10,127 nt of DNA from Bacteroidota bacterium (GTDB lineage: Bacteria; Bacteroidota; Bacteroidia; Chitinophagales; Chitinophagaceae). The DNA is taken from NCBI GenBank assembly GCA_023423835.1, contig JAFAEW010000141.1, positions 1 through 10,127 on the forward strand, read 5' to 3'. The translations under genes were made by a program, and so were the position numbers. Under the pieces are notes generated by a model, which saw nothing but the letters and a program-made list of their open reading frames with translations, was not told where the DNA came from and searched no databases. Positions 1 through 6,614 of this stretch are shown here, piece by piece; within the stretch, counting starts at the first letter, position 1; every line of letters begins with the position of its first letter.

Positions 1-1366
1 ATTCGGGTTCAATCCGTTCGGGCCCATCGGCCTTTTTTACTTTGTATAATTTTCCTCCATACTTAAAATTCATCGGCGGATAGTCGGGAACAGGGGCTGT
101 AACCACAACCGGCTCGGGCTTTTGCAAAAGATGAACCGGCCGGAGCTTATCTGTTCTCCAGGGGATTTCGGGCTTTTGAGACAAGGAATCTGCCGGTTTC
201 ACAGATCGCTCGGGCATGTGATGTTGGGCCGGTAAATAGCGATGGATAAGATTTCTTCCGAGTTTTCCTTCAATACGGTCAAGTAATTGCGCCAGTTCAG
301 TGCTTTTCAAGCTGTTACCTGATCCCCATAAATCATATTGAACCGCTTTTAATTCCTCAACTTTCGTTGCGGTAAGCATAAACAATTCAATTCCCAAAGC
401 CGGTTCTATTTCAGCAATCTTTAATTCAAAGAGTTTTAATAAATGGGTGGTGTTGATGGAAGAATGGTTGGTTGAGATAGCTATTTCTTCCATTTTTCCA
501 TCAATCCGGAATCCTGTAAAAGAAACAGATCGAATTCCTTTTCCTTCTTTCCGCAATCTTTCACACAGTTTATTCAGGAGCTGTTGTAAAGCAATTTCAA
601 TTCCCTTTCTTGTTTGAATAGGCTCGAGGGAAGGTAATCTTTCCTGATAAGGTTCTACCGCGATCACCGGTTGAAGTGTTTCTTCTTCATATCCCAATGC
701 CTGGTCGAGCCGCAACAATAATTGCTGTCCGAATCTCCGGCGCACTGCCGAACGGTTGATGGCCGAAAAACTTCCAATGGTATCAAGTCCCAATTTATAA
801 AGGCGCTCCAGAATTTCGGGCTCCGGTCTTAAGGCTGCAGGCGGTAATGACGCAATAGCGTCTTCCTGCTCTTCCGGTTTAATGATCGCTTTGGTTTTTC
901 CGAATCTGCTTACTGCCCAGGCAGCGCCTATGGTATCAGCCATTGCTGCACGGATATGATAGCCAAAACCTTTCAGTTTATTCAAGATGTCTCTTAAATA
1001 AGGCGCTTCGCCACCCCATAAATGAGCGCAACCGGAAACATCGAGTATTAACCCGTCGGGCAAATCTATGGCGGCAACGGGAGTAAAACGAATACACCAA
1101 AGACCGATATTCTTCAGCAGCTTTTCAGCGAGTTGAACATCATCCTCCAGATCTTTTATTTCCGGCAGAATAATTCTTGCATCAGCGAGTACCATCCCTC
1201 TTTCTATTCCCTTTGATCTTGCAACTGCACTTACCTCCGTTATCCTGATCCTTCCGTGATCGGGCAAAGTCAGAACAAAAGGAACATCTTTCAAATCAGG
1301 CTGTTGCCGTATCATCCAATCTGTTTTGAGGTGCCGGAACCAAATGGCTATATATCGCTTGCTCAT
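1..1366 (-). CDS. imuB: ImuB, catalytically inactive Y-family polymerase-like protein (3' end off the window)
   Basis: The frame is open from ATG at 1366-1364 to the window edge: 455 codons, C-terminus missing. ImuB bridges ImuA, the beta clamp and DnaE2 in damage-induced mutagenesis. Seen: a Y-family palm/fingers segment (VARSKGIERGM, about residues 48-58), then the ImuB signature LPDGLILDVSGCAHLWGGE (102-120). The N-terminal aspartate motif of active Y-family polymerases (DMDCFF-type) is replaced by IAIWFRHL (6-13), and the DE pair of the second motif is not kept (AIDLPDG), so it is probably non-catalytic, as known for the family. QYDLWG (343-348, nt 323-340) fits a beta-clamp-binding motif and aligns in kind with the QLPLWG motif of mycobacterial ImuB. 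The ImuB-type C-terminal stretch LRPVHLLQKPEP (408-419) is present; perhaps 40-60 residues lie outside. The start overlaps the imuA stop as TAATG, implying translational coupling. ImuB is much more likely than DinB/Pol IV. Confidence 0.93.
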   Translation of the reverse strand, partial: MSKRYIAIWFRHLKTDWMIRQQPDLKDVPFVLTLPDHGRIRITEVSAVARSKGIERGMVLADARIILPEIKDLEDDVQLAEKLLKNIGLWCIRFTPVAAIDLPDGLILDVSGCAHLWGGEAPYLRDILNKLKGFGYHIRAAMADTIGAAWAVSRFGKTKAIIKPEEQEDAIASLPPAALRPEPEILERLYKLGLDTIGSFSAINRSAVRRRFGQQLLLRLDQALGYEEETLQPVIAVEPYQERLPSLEPIQTRKGIEIALQQLLNKLCERLRKEGKGIRSVSFTGFRIDGKMEEIAISTNHSSINTTHLLKLFELKIAEIEPALGIELFMLTATKVEELKAVQYDLWGSGNSLKSTELAQLLDRIEGKLGRNLIHRYLPAQHHMPERSVKPADSLSQKPEIPWRTDKLRPVHLLQKPEPVVVTAPVPDYPPMNFKYGGKLYKVKKADGPERIEPE

Positions 1367-2097
1367 TATCCTGTTTTTAGTTGATACTGCGGAATAGAAA
1401 AAACATTTTCTTTGATTTCGCGAATACCGGAAGGCGACCATTCTACTTTCCAGTTTCCCGGCGTTCCATTTCTAACCTTTAAAAGTTCAACACCCCACTG
1501 TGGAAAACCCACACCCGGCATTCCATCTTCCGTCTTACTGTGTAAAGAACTTATTCTCCACCGCGATACGGAAGCGATAGTATTTGCTGATCTTCTATTT
1601 TCGTGCAGGATAAAGCCTGTAACCCGGCTGTTTTCTGCTGCCAGTTGAAGCCGCCTCGATTCTTTAAAACTGAGCTCCTTCATTTCAGCAATCACTGCCG
1701 TAAGGCTTTTGCACTTTAAACTTTCTTCCATCACCCACAATGCATCTTTCTTATTTTTTAAGTCAATGAATACCAGTTGATCAGGATCTACACCTAATAT
1801 TTTTAATGAAGGAGGAAACAATCTCCGTGTTTCACTTATCCAAATGCTTACACCGCCATGCTTCATAAATTTTCCCAATAAAAAACAAAGAAAACCGGAC
1901 GTGGCAGCTGCATCAGCTTTACAACAATTTTCAAATTCATGAATACAACCGACCGGGAAAGCCTTATTTGGAAAAGCAGCTTCTATGGCAGGAAAACCGG
2001 TTTTAGGATGTATGTCCGTTCGCAAAACCTTCAATCCTTCCAAAGGCAGAATGTCTCTTTTAAGCTGCTTTATTATATTTGCTTTTGCCGCTTGCAT
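1366..2097 (-). CDS. imuA: ImuA, RecA-like accessory protein of error-prone repair
   Basis: This 243-residue protein is the RecA-like partner of ImuB in the ImuA-ImuB-DnaE2 mutasome, which copies past DNA lesions in the cytoplasm. Seen: the family motif FPVGCIHEF (47-55), followed where RecA has its Walker A loop by CCKADAAATSG (58-68). That stretch lacks the GxxxxGKT signature, so ATP binding is doubtful, as in many ImuA proteins. The C-terminal block PQWGVELLKVRNGTPGNWKVEW has key residues at W201, E204-L206, R209-G211, W216 and W220 and is typical of ImuA. The length fits the family. ATG at 2097 is used because no other plausible in-frame start lies nearby; the next Met is far inside the conserved domain. 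No Shine-Dalgarno is visible; a -7-like element ends only five bases before the ATG. The stop overlaps the imuB start by one base. Identification rests on motif recall plus the adjacent imuB. Confidence 0.9.
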   Translation of the reverse strand: MQAAKANIIKQLKRDILPLEGLKVLRTDIHPKTGFPAIEAAFPNKAFPVGCIHEFENCCKADAAATSGFLCFLLGKFMKHGGVSIWISETRRLFPPSLKILGVDPDQLVFIDLKNKKDALWVMEESLKCKSLTAVIAEMKELSFKESRRLQLAAENSRVTGFILHENRRSANTIASVSRWRISSLHSKTEDGMPGVGFPQWGVELLKVRNGTPGNWKVEWSPSGIREIKENVFSIPQYQLKTG

Positions 2098-2102
2098 AAA
2101 AG

Positions 2103-2110
2103 CAAAAATA
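2103..2110 (-). promoter_or_regulatory. Candidate -7 element (TATTTTTG) for imuAB
   Basis: On the minus strand the bases read TATTTTTG, an exact match to the Bacteroidota sigma-factor -7 consensus TAnnTTTG. Only five bases (CTTTT) separate it from the imuA ATG, so a transcript starting at the usual distance would have almost no leader. No TTTG at the preferred -33 spacing was found; a TTTTG at 2128-2124 is too close (13 bp). The A/T-rich context makes chance matches likely. Confidence 0.4.
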
Positions 2111-2147
2111 CTAAAAAAATTAGCAAAATGCTGCTGTTAGGTGCTAA
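2109..2147. promoter_or_regulatory. Cluster of overlapping inverted repeats upstream of imuA, possible operator
   Basis: Three short inverted repeats crowd 39 bp directly upstream of imuA: CTAA-AAAAA-TTAG (2111-2123, extendable with one mismatch to TACTAA/TTAGCA, 2109-2125), AGCA-AAA-TGCT (2122-2132) and TTAG-GTG-CTAA (2137-2147). They begin at the candidate -7 element and run upstream, where a repressor would act. imuAB cassettes are usually damage-inducible through LexA or another repressor, but no sequence here matches the LexA boxes of E. coli or Bacillus. That this is an operator is inference. Confidence 0.35.
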
Positions 2148-2198
2148 AAGAGTTTCCTAAATATCCGGTGTACCTTCTTTTTGCGACTCTATAAAATT

Positions 2199-2230
2199 AA
2201 AACTCCGGAGGACAGATCCCCCGGAGTTTT
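2199..2230 (-). terminator. Intrinsic terminator after the type IX-secreted protein gene
   Basis: The 10-bp arms AAAACTCCGG (2199-2208) and CCGGAGTTTT (2221-2230) are perfectly complementary around a 12-nt loop. On the minus strand the hairpin is followed by a T-rich stretch (TTTTAATTTT), the arrangement of a rho-independent terminator. It lies about 40 bp after the stop at 2269 and should insulate imuAB from the upstream gene. The A-run on the other side also gives some terminator character in the plus direction, but no gene there needs it. Confidence 0.85.
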
Positions 2231-2268
2231 CAAAAATTCCGGCTATCGCCGAGAGGCAGTAATTGAAG

Positions 2269-4470
2269 TTATTTTATCACTACCAGCTTATCCATTTTCC
2301 GGTGACCGCGTTCATCGGTGGCGGTTATAAGATAAGTACCTGCATTTAAGTTACTTATATCCATCTGGTGATGTGCAGATCCCGATTTTGGTACCGATAT
2401 ATTCTCGGTTTTCAACACCTGGCCTTCCATCCGGCTCAGTTCGAGTTTAACCTTTCCACTAAATCCTGTCAGTTCGAGGTTTACCCGCGATTGTGCCGGA
2501 TTGGGCACGATCTTAATTATTCGTTTGTCAATTCCCGGTGACTGCATCCTTTCCTTTGACTTTCCTGCAAAGTCCGGTGCGTCATCATCGATGATTGTCA
2601 CTGTGCCGGTTTCCTTCAGAATAGTAGCATTTTTGGGATTCGACAGTCTGATGGTAAACGATTCATCTGATTCAGGTACCTGATCACCTATTATGCCTAT
2701 TTCAACATATACTTTTCTTTTGTTGGGAGGAATTAGAACAGTGAAGCCCGAGGCAAGATAATCGCCGCCGGCAACGGCTGTTCCATCTTCAGTATTGAAA
2801 TCAACCGAAACCTGCTTATCACTCATTTTGCTCAGCAGAATCGCGAAACGTACAGCCCTCAGTGACTTATCGCCTTCCATAATCAGTTTATCCTCAATCA
2901 CGATCTTTATAGTTGAATCGGCATCACAGAATTCATCGATAATACCATTACAGTTATCGTCAATGCCATTTCCGCAAATTTCCGGTGTTCCGGGATGCAC
3001 ATCCGGATTGTTATCATCACAATCGCCGCGCCGCTCAACGTATCCGGCCGGAGGGGTGGAAGAACATTCTACAATCCGATCGGATAATATACCATAGCCG
3101 TCACCATCTTTATCAGCATAATAAACATGGCCGGCACAGCCAATTTTGATGAGCCAAAAGTCAGAGCTTCCGCGGCTGTTTTCGGATTTTTCACCACTTT
3201 TATCAGATGCGGACCATCCACCGAGGATATATCCGTTATCGGACGTAGGTTGAAAAGCGAGAAGCGCATCATCTTTGCGGCCGCCAAAGGTTTTATCCCA
3301 TTGCTTTTTTCCGGTACTATCAATTTTTATGACCCAATAGTCACTGGCACCCCTGCTGTATTCAGATTTTTCACTGCTTTTACCAGAGGTTGAGAGTCCG
3401 CCGATTATATATCCGCCATCGTCGGTTAAATGAATGCCTCTTGAATCATCCCAGTCTGAGCCTCCGATTGTCTTATCCCAAAGTTTATTTCCGGAGGCAT
3501 CGACCTTTACAACCCAATAATCAAAACTTCCGCGGCTCCTTTCGCTTTTATCCCCCACTTTAGTGCCATTAGAGGGTCCGGTGAAGACATAGCCTCCATC
3601 GGGCGTAAATTGGAGCGCCGAGAGATTATCATCACCGTTTGAACCAAAGGTTTTGTCCCACTGTTTATTTCCGGACGCATCGATCTTCACGACCCAGAAG
3701 TCGTTGCCGCCCCGCCCGTTTTCAGATTTATCGCCACTGATATTAGAAGCTGACCAACCGCCTAAAATATATCCGCCATCCGTTGTCTGCCTGATAACAT
3801 TCTGCCGTTCGGCATTACTGCCACCAAACGTTCTGTCCCATTGTTTATTTCCGTTCTGGTCTAACTTCACAATCCAATAATCTTCGCTTCCTCTGCTGTT
3901 CTCGGATTTATCGCCGCCAATACCGGAGCTCGAATATCCTCCTAAAATGTATCCGCCATCGGTAGTTACTGACAGCGTTCGTAATTCCTCGTATTCACTG
4001 CCCCCAAATGTTTTGTCCCATTGTTTATTTCCCTGGGCATCCGTTTTTATTACCCAATAATCATATCCTCCCCGGCTGTTTTGCGACTTTTCGCCACTGA
4101 TACCGGAAGCGGATGTGCCTCCCAAAATAAAGCCTCCATCGGGCGTAGGTTGCACGCTGAAAAGTTTATCATCTCCGCTGCCGCCGAAAGTCTTATCCCA
4201 TTGCTTATTTCCTGATCCGTCTGTCTTTATAATCCAATAGTCGGAGGAGCCGCGGCTGTTTTCCGATTTTTCGCCGCCGGCATCACTCTCTGAATATCCT
4301 CCCGTAATAAATCCTCCATCGGAAGTTACCTGAAGACCAGTAAGCTGGTCCAGACCCTGGCCACCAAAGGCCTTGTCCCATTGTTGCGGTGGCGGGAGCG
4401 TTTGACTGATTCCTGCCTGAAAACCCAGCAAACAGGGAAACAACAGGATGTGTGTAAATTTTCTTTTCAT
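2269..4470 (-). CDS. Secreted seven-repeat protein with MopE-like, Calx-beta and type IX sorting domains
   Basis: A 733-residue exported protein of unknown specific function. Domains in order: signal peptide (1-23, MKRK, hydrophobic core, cleavage probably near ISQ|T); seven tandem 60-residue repeats (29-448) with consensus features QWDKTFGG, DGGYILGG, GEKSENSRG and DYWVIK.D..GN; a MopE-like metal-binding segment (449-515) with DKDGDGYG, GDCDDNNP, EICGNGIDDNC and IDEFC; a Calx-beta domain (about 521-630) with FNTEDGTAVAGGDY and an IIDDD end; and a type IX secretion C-terminal sorting domain (about 651-733) with VPNPA, LNAGTYL and final KLVVIK. Seven W/DGG repeats suggest a seven-bladed beta-propeller of the SBBP type, which is inference. 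The protein should cross the outer membrane by the type IX system and be anchored or released at the surface, probably binding calcium. ATG at 4470 gives a proper signal peptide. It is flanked by its own terminator and appears monocistronic. Confidence 0.88.
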   Translation of the reverse strand: MKRKFTHILLFPCLLGFQAGISQTLPPPQQWDKAFGGQGLDQLTGLQVTSDGGFITGGYSESDAGGEKSENSRGSSDYWIIKTDGSGNKQWDKTFGGSGDDKLFSVQPTPDGGFILGGTSASGISGEKSQNSRGGYDYWVIKTDAQGNKQWDKTFGGSEYEELRTLSVTTDGGYILGGYSSSGIGGDKSENSRGSEDYWIVKLDQNGNKQWDRTFGGSNAERQNVIRQTTDGGYILGGWSASNISGDKSENGRGGNDFWVVKIDASGNKQWDKTFGSNGDDNLSALQFTPDGGYVFTGPSNGTKVGDKSERSRGSFDYWVVKVDASGNKLWDKTIGGSDWDDSRGIHLTDDGGYIIGGLSTSGKSSEKSEYSRGASDYWVIKIDSTGKKQWDKTFGGRKDDALLAFQPTSDNGYILGGWSASDKSGEKSENSRGSSDFWLIKIGCAGHVYYADKDGDGYGILSDRIVECSSTPPAGYVERRGDCDDNNPDVHPGTPEICGNGIDDNCNGIIDEFCDADSTIKIVIEDKLIMEGDKSLRAVRFAILLSKMSDKQVSVDFNTEDGTAVAGGDYLASGFTVLIPPNKRKVYVEIGIIGDQVPESDESFTIRLSNPKNATILKETGTVTIIDDDAPDFAGKSKERMQSPGIDKRIIKIVPNPAQSRVNLELTGFSGKVKLELSRMEGQVLKTENISVPKSGSAHHQMDISNLNAGTYLITATDERGHRKMDKLVVIK
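2926..3126 (-). other. MopE-like metal-binding segment of the secreted protein
   Basis: Residues 449-515 begin with an EF-hand-like acidic loop (D453, D455, D457). They continue with cysteines C469, C484, C499, C507 and C515 in the pattern GDCDD..P, E.CGNGIDDNC, IDE.C that defines the MopE-type repeat common in exported Bacteroidota and myxobacterial proteins. The family name refers to a copper-binding protein, but acidic residues dominate here, so calcium binding is at least as likely. Copper binding is not shown by the sequence. Confidence 0.8.
3127..4386 (-). repeat. Seven in-frame 180-bp tandem repeats (60 residues each)
   Basis: The units are exactly 180 bp with no insertions or deletions: 4386-4207, 4206-4027, 4026-3847, 3846-3667, 3666-3487, 3486-3307 and 3306-3127. 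DNA is best conserved across the unit boundary, where plus-strand versions of CCAAAGGTTTTGTCCCATTG recur near 4380, 4200, 4020, 3840, 3660, 3480 and 3300. The middle of each unit (residues 10-22) varies freely. Unit 1 starts QQWDKAFGG. Units 5 and 6 are the most divergent: unit 5 has TFGSNGDD and GPSNGTKVGDK, and unit 6 has KLWDKTIGG. They encode the predicted propeller blades and are not a CRISPR array or a non-coding satellite. Confidence 0.95.
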
Positions 4471-4747
4471 CTGTTTTATTTTTTAAATTATAGGTTACTT
4501 GTTCAAACGCTTTTGAATCAAAACGGGGGTAAAAGGAATTCAGTAACGTGGTTTAGTTAATGTAAGCTCAGGTGAAATTACATTTAGTTTCTGTAGAATA
4601 CAAGAGCTATTTTAGGAGGATGAGCGCGGCACGGCCTTATTGAAGCCGGAAATACTATTAAAAACAGAGGTTTTCAAACCGGCAAAATGTTTTTTACCGC
4701 CACCAAAAACGTGGGAGAAGTTTTTTATTAAAATTGAAACAGTTTAT
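4471..4747. other. Intergenic region with overlapping palindromes upstream of the secreted-protein gene
   Basis: The 277 bp between the bshC stop and the secreted-protein start carry no convincing gene. Upstream of the ATG at 4470 two palindromes overlap: TTCAAA-CGCT-TTTGAA (4502-4517) and TTTTGA-A-TCAAAA (4511-4523), about 32-53 bp from the start codon, where an operator could lie. Nearer bshC, GCCGG (4645-4649) and CCGGC (4679-4683) enclose a small AAAAC-AGAG-GTTTT hairpin (4661-4674), a weak candidate for the 3' end of the bshC transcript. No clear U-tract follows it, and no promoter could be assigned with confidence. Confidence 0.5.
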
Positions 4748-6397
4748 TTAACGGAGTTCCTCAACTCGCTGGTCAACAAATTCCAGCACTGTAAAATGGG
4801 CATCAACGGCAGGAGAATGTTCTAAAATAAGTTGAATAATTTTTGATCCGTATTTTGCATAAAAGCCTGCAAAATTCTCTACTCTTTCCTGCAGACCACC
4901 TTTCGGAAACAACGCATTTTTTAATTTCTGAAGCTGCCTTTGTTCGGCTTCAAATTTCTTTTTTTCTGCTCTGATCAATTTCTTCTGCAATTCCTGTAAT
5001 TTGTTGACCGATTTTTTTTCGAGCGCCTGAATGTGTGCGTGCAAGCTGAAATCAACCTTTGACGCCTGCTGGTCAAGCGAGGAAAACAAAGATTTCATGC
5101 TTTCGAGTTGCGGGTCGATCGATAGTTTATTTTTCGATCTTTCAAACACCAGCTTTTTCATGATTCCGGTTTCGGGCAAAAAGATTTCTTCAATGTTCAA
5201 CTGCAATTGATCAATTTTTTGCTTCCATTTTTCTTCAATCAGTAAGAACGAATTTCTCAAAATTAAAACAGGATAAAACACCCTTGCTGCTTCAAACACC
5301 TGCTTCAGTTCCAGCCAATATGCAAGTTCTCCTCCACCGCCGATAAAAGCTATATCAGGCAGGATCGTTTCCTGGAAAAGACCGCGCAGAATAACATTCC
5401 CACTGAACCGGTCGGGAAATTCCTCAACTTCTTTTTCCATCGCTTCGGGCGTAAATTCCAGGCCCATTGCCTTTACCACAAACCTGCCGTTTTCCCACTC
5501 GATCCGTTCTCTCCTGTCTTTCAACAGGTAAAAAAGATTGATTTCTCTTCCCGACGCCTGTACCTTGTATTTTTTGGGAAAGTTTGCAATGGATTCGGAC
5601 ACGGCTGCATGCGAAAAAGCCTCTTTCAATTCACGTTTTATGACCGGTTCAAACGCTTTTTTCAACCCGGCATTATCGGGATTCAGAACCACTACTCCCC
5701 AATTTGAAAATATAATGTTTACGAGTTCCAATGTGGCCTGCTGAATCGTCTTCCCCTTCGTATAGACGGATTTAAAAATATTCATCACTTCTCCTCCAAA
5801 AGGTAAAACACCAAGCTGCCCCTGCATCTGATGGATCAGCGATAAAAAGGCATCATCCACCTTCATTCTTCCAACCGTGCCCGTTTGACCGGTTTGCCAT
5901 TCGTAAAAACTTCCTTCAATGGTGGTATGGCCCAATTCCGCAAGATCGGCATCTTCGCTTCCCATGTAATAAACGGGAACAAAATAATGATCCGTCATTT
6001 CGGCATTCATCTTTTCGGCAAGTTTTACTGCATGCAAAATCTTATAGATAAAATAAAGCGGGCCGGTAAAAATATTGGGCTGATGGGCGGTGGTTATGGT
6101 AAAGCAGTTCTCTTTCTCGAGGGCGTTGAGATTGTAGGCGGTTTTGTCAGAAATTTCAATTCCCTGATATTGTTTTTTTAATTCTGAAACCAATAAGCTG
6201 CGATTACAGACAAAGTTTTTTCTCGCGGCAACTGCATCTTTTAATCCTTCCATTGTGGGAGAGAAGGCGTAAAATCGATTTAAATCGGGAGCGTCATTTA
6301 AATAGTCAATAACCAGTTGAGAAAAATACCCGGTCTTTACATAATCGATTGTTTTGTGATTTACCGAAAGTTGATTGATATTGTTTGCAGCCGTCAT
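4748..6397 (-). CDS. bshC: BshC, bacillithiol biosynthesis cysteine-adding enzyme
   Basis: BshC is the cytoplasmic enzyme that adds cysteine to glucosaminyl-malate, the last step of bacillithiol synthesis. From ATG at 6397 it has 549 residues, close to family size. Motifs (this numbering): TIDYVKTGYFS near residues 16-26, TTAHQPNIFTGPLYFIYK (102-119), MGSEDADLAELGH (145-157, family form MGSEDHDFAE), LPDIAFIGGGGELAYWLELK (346-365; most relatives have GGPGE), and a charged coiled-coil hairpin (about 455-495, LEKK to QKLKNALFPK). The frame stays open upstream to a GTG at 6457. The ATG is preferred because the extra 20 residues do not look conserved and a -7-like element (6426-6420) lies inside that extension. 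No bshA or bshB is nearby. It follows rimO on the same strand after a 217-bp gap and probably has its own promoter. Confidence 0.94.
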   Translation of the reverse strand: MTAANNINQLSVNHKTIDYVKTGYFSQLVIDYLNDAPDLNRFYAFSPTMEGLKDAVAARKNFVCNRSLLVSELKKQYQGIEISDKTAYNLNALEKENCFTITTAHQPNIFTGPLYFIYKILHAVKLAEKMNAEMTDHYFVPVYYMGSEDADLAELGHTTIEGSFYEWQTGQTGTVGRMKVDDAFLSLIHQMQGQLGVLPFGGEVMNIFKSVYTKGKTIQQATLELVNIIFSNWGVVVLNPDNAGLKKAFEPVIKRELKEAFSHAAVSESIANFPKKYKVQASGREINLFYLLKDRRERIEWENGRFVVKAMGLEFTPEAMEKEVEEFPDRFSGNVILRGLFQETILPDIAFIGGGGELAYWLELKQVFEAARVFYPVLILRNSFLLIEEKWKQKIDQLQLNIEEIFLPETGIMKKLVFERSKNKLSIDPQLESMKSLFSSLDQQASKVDFSLHAHIQALEKKSVNKLQELQKKLIRAEKKKFEAEQRQLQKLKNALFPKGGLQERVENFAGFYAKYGSKIIQLILEHSPAVDAHFTVLEFVDQRVEELR

Positions 6398-6614
6398 TAT
6401 TTTTAAATTGATCGAACGGCAAAGTACGTTGATAAATTTGAAATGAAAATCCGTCACCGGCCGGAAGAATGAATTTGGTGATCAGACTTGTCGTAATCGG
6501 TACTACCGACGACTGGTAAAATGTTCAGGCTGCAAGGCCGATCCGGTTTATTCGTTGCGCGTTTTTTCTGCAATTGCCGGGCAGAGAAGCGATCTTTTCT
6601 TAGTGGATCCGAGG
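6398..6614. other. rimO-bshC intergenic region with a GC-rich palindrome
   Basis: No gene was found in these 217 bp apart from the unlikely 5' extension of bshC. A compact palindrome, TCGGTA-C-TACCGA (6497-6509), is flanked by GTCG (6490-6493) and CGAC (6510-6513), which extend the stem with a three-base bulge (TAA). No T-run follows on either strand, so it is not a standard terminator. No intrinsic terminator for rimO was found. Confidence 0.5.
6420..6426 (-). promoter_or_regulatory. Candidate -7 element (TACTTTG) for bshC
   Basis: The minus strand reads TACTTTG, one base shorter than TAnnTTTG but of a form often seen in Bacteroidota promoters. It ends 22 bases before the ATG at 6397, which allows a leader of normal length and supports that ATG over the GTG at 6457. 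No convincing -33 element was identified. Confidence 0.4.

Noticed and set aside
3069..3323. Open frame of 84 codons on the minus strand overlapping the end of the repeat region
   Set aside because: It lies out of frame inside the large secreted-protein gene and shows no recognisable motif; it reflects the repeat's base composition.
3127..4386. Regular spacing of near-identical short DNA blocks every 180 bp, reminiscent of a CRISPR array or satellite
   Set aside because: The period is three times 60 codons, the frame is open throughout and the units translate to a clear protein repeat; spacing is far too long for CRISPR.
4640..4825. Plus-strand open frame of 61 codons in the bshC downstream gap
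   Set aside because: It overlaps the conserved bshC C-terminus, has no ribosome-binding site and its translation is low-complexity and unrecognisable.
6398..6457. Upstream GTG start giving BshC 20 extra residues
   Set aside because: The extension contains a promoter-like element and does not resemble the usual BshC N-terminus; ATG at 6397 fits the family better.
6560..6585. CTGC...GCAG dyad near a homopolymer run downstream of rimO, considered as the rimO terminator
   Set aside because: On the minus strand the stem is followed by A residues, not T residues, so the polarity is wrong for rimO.
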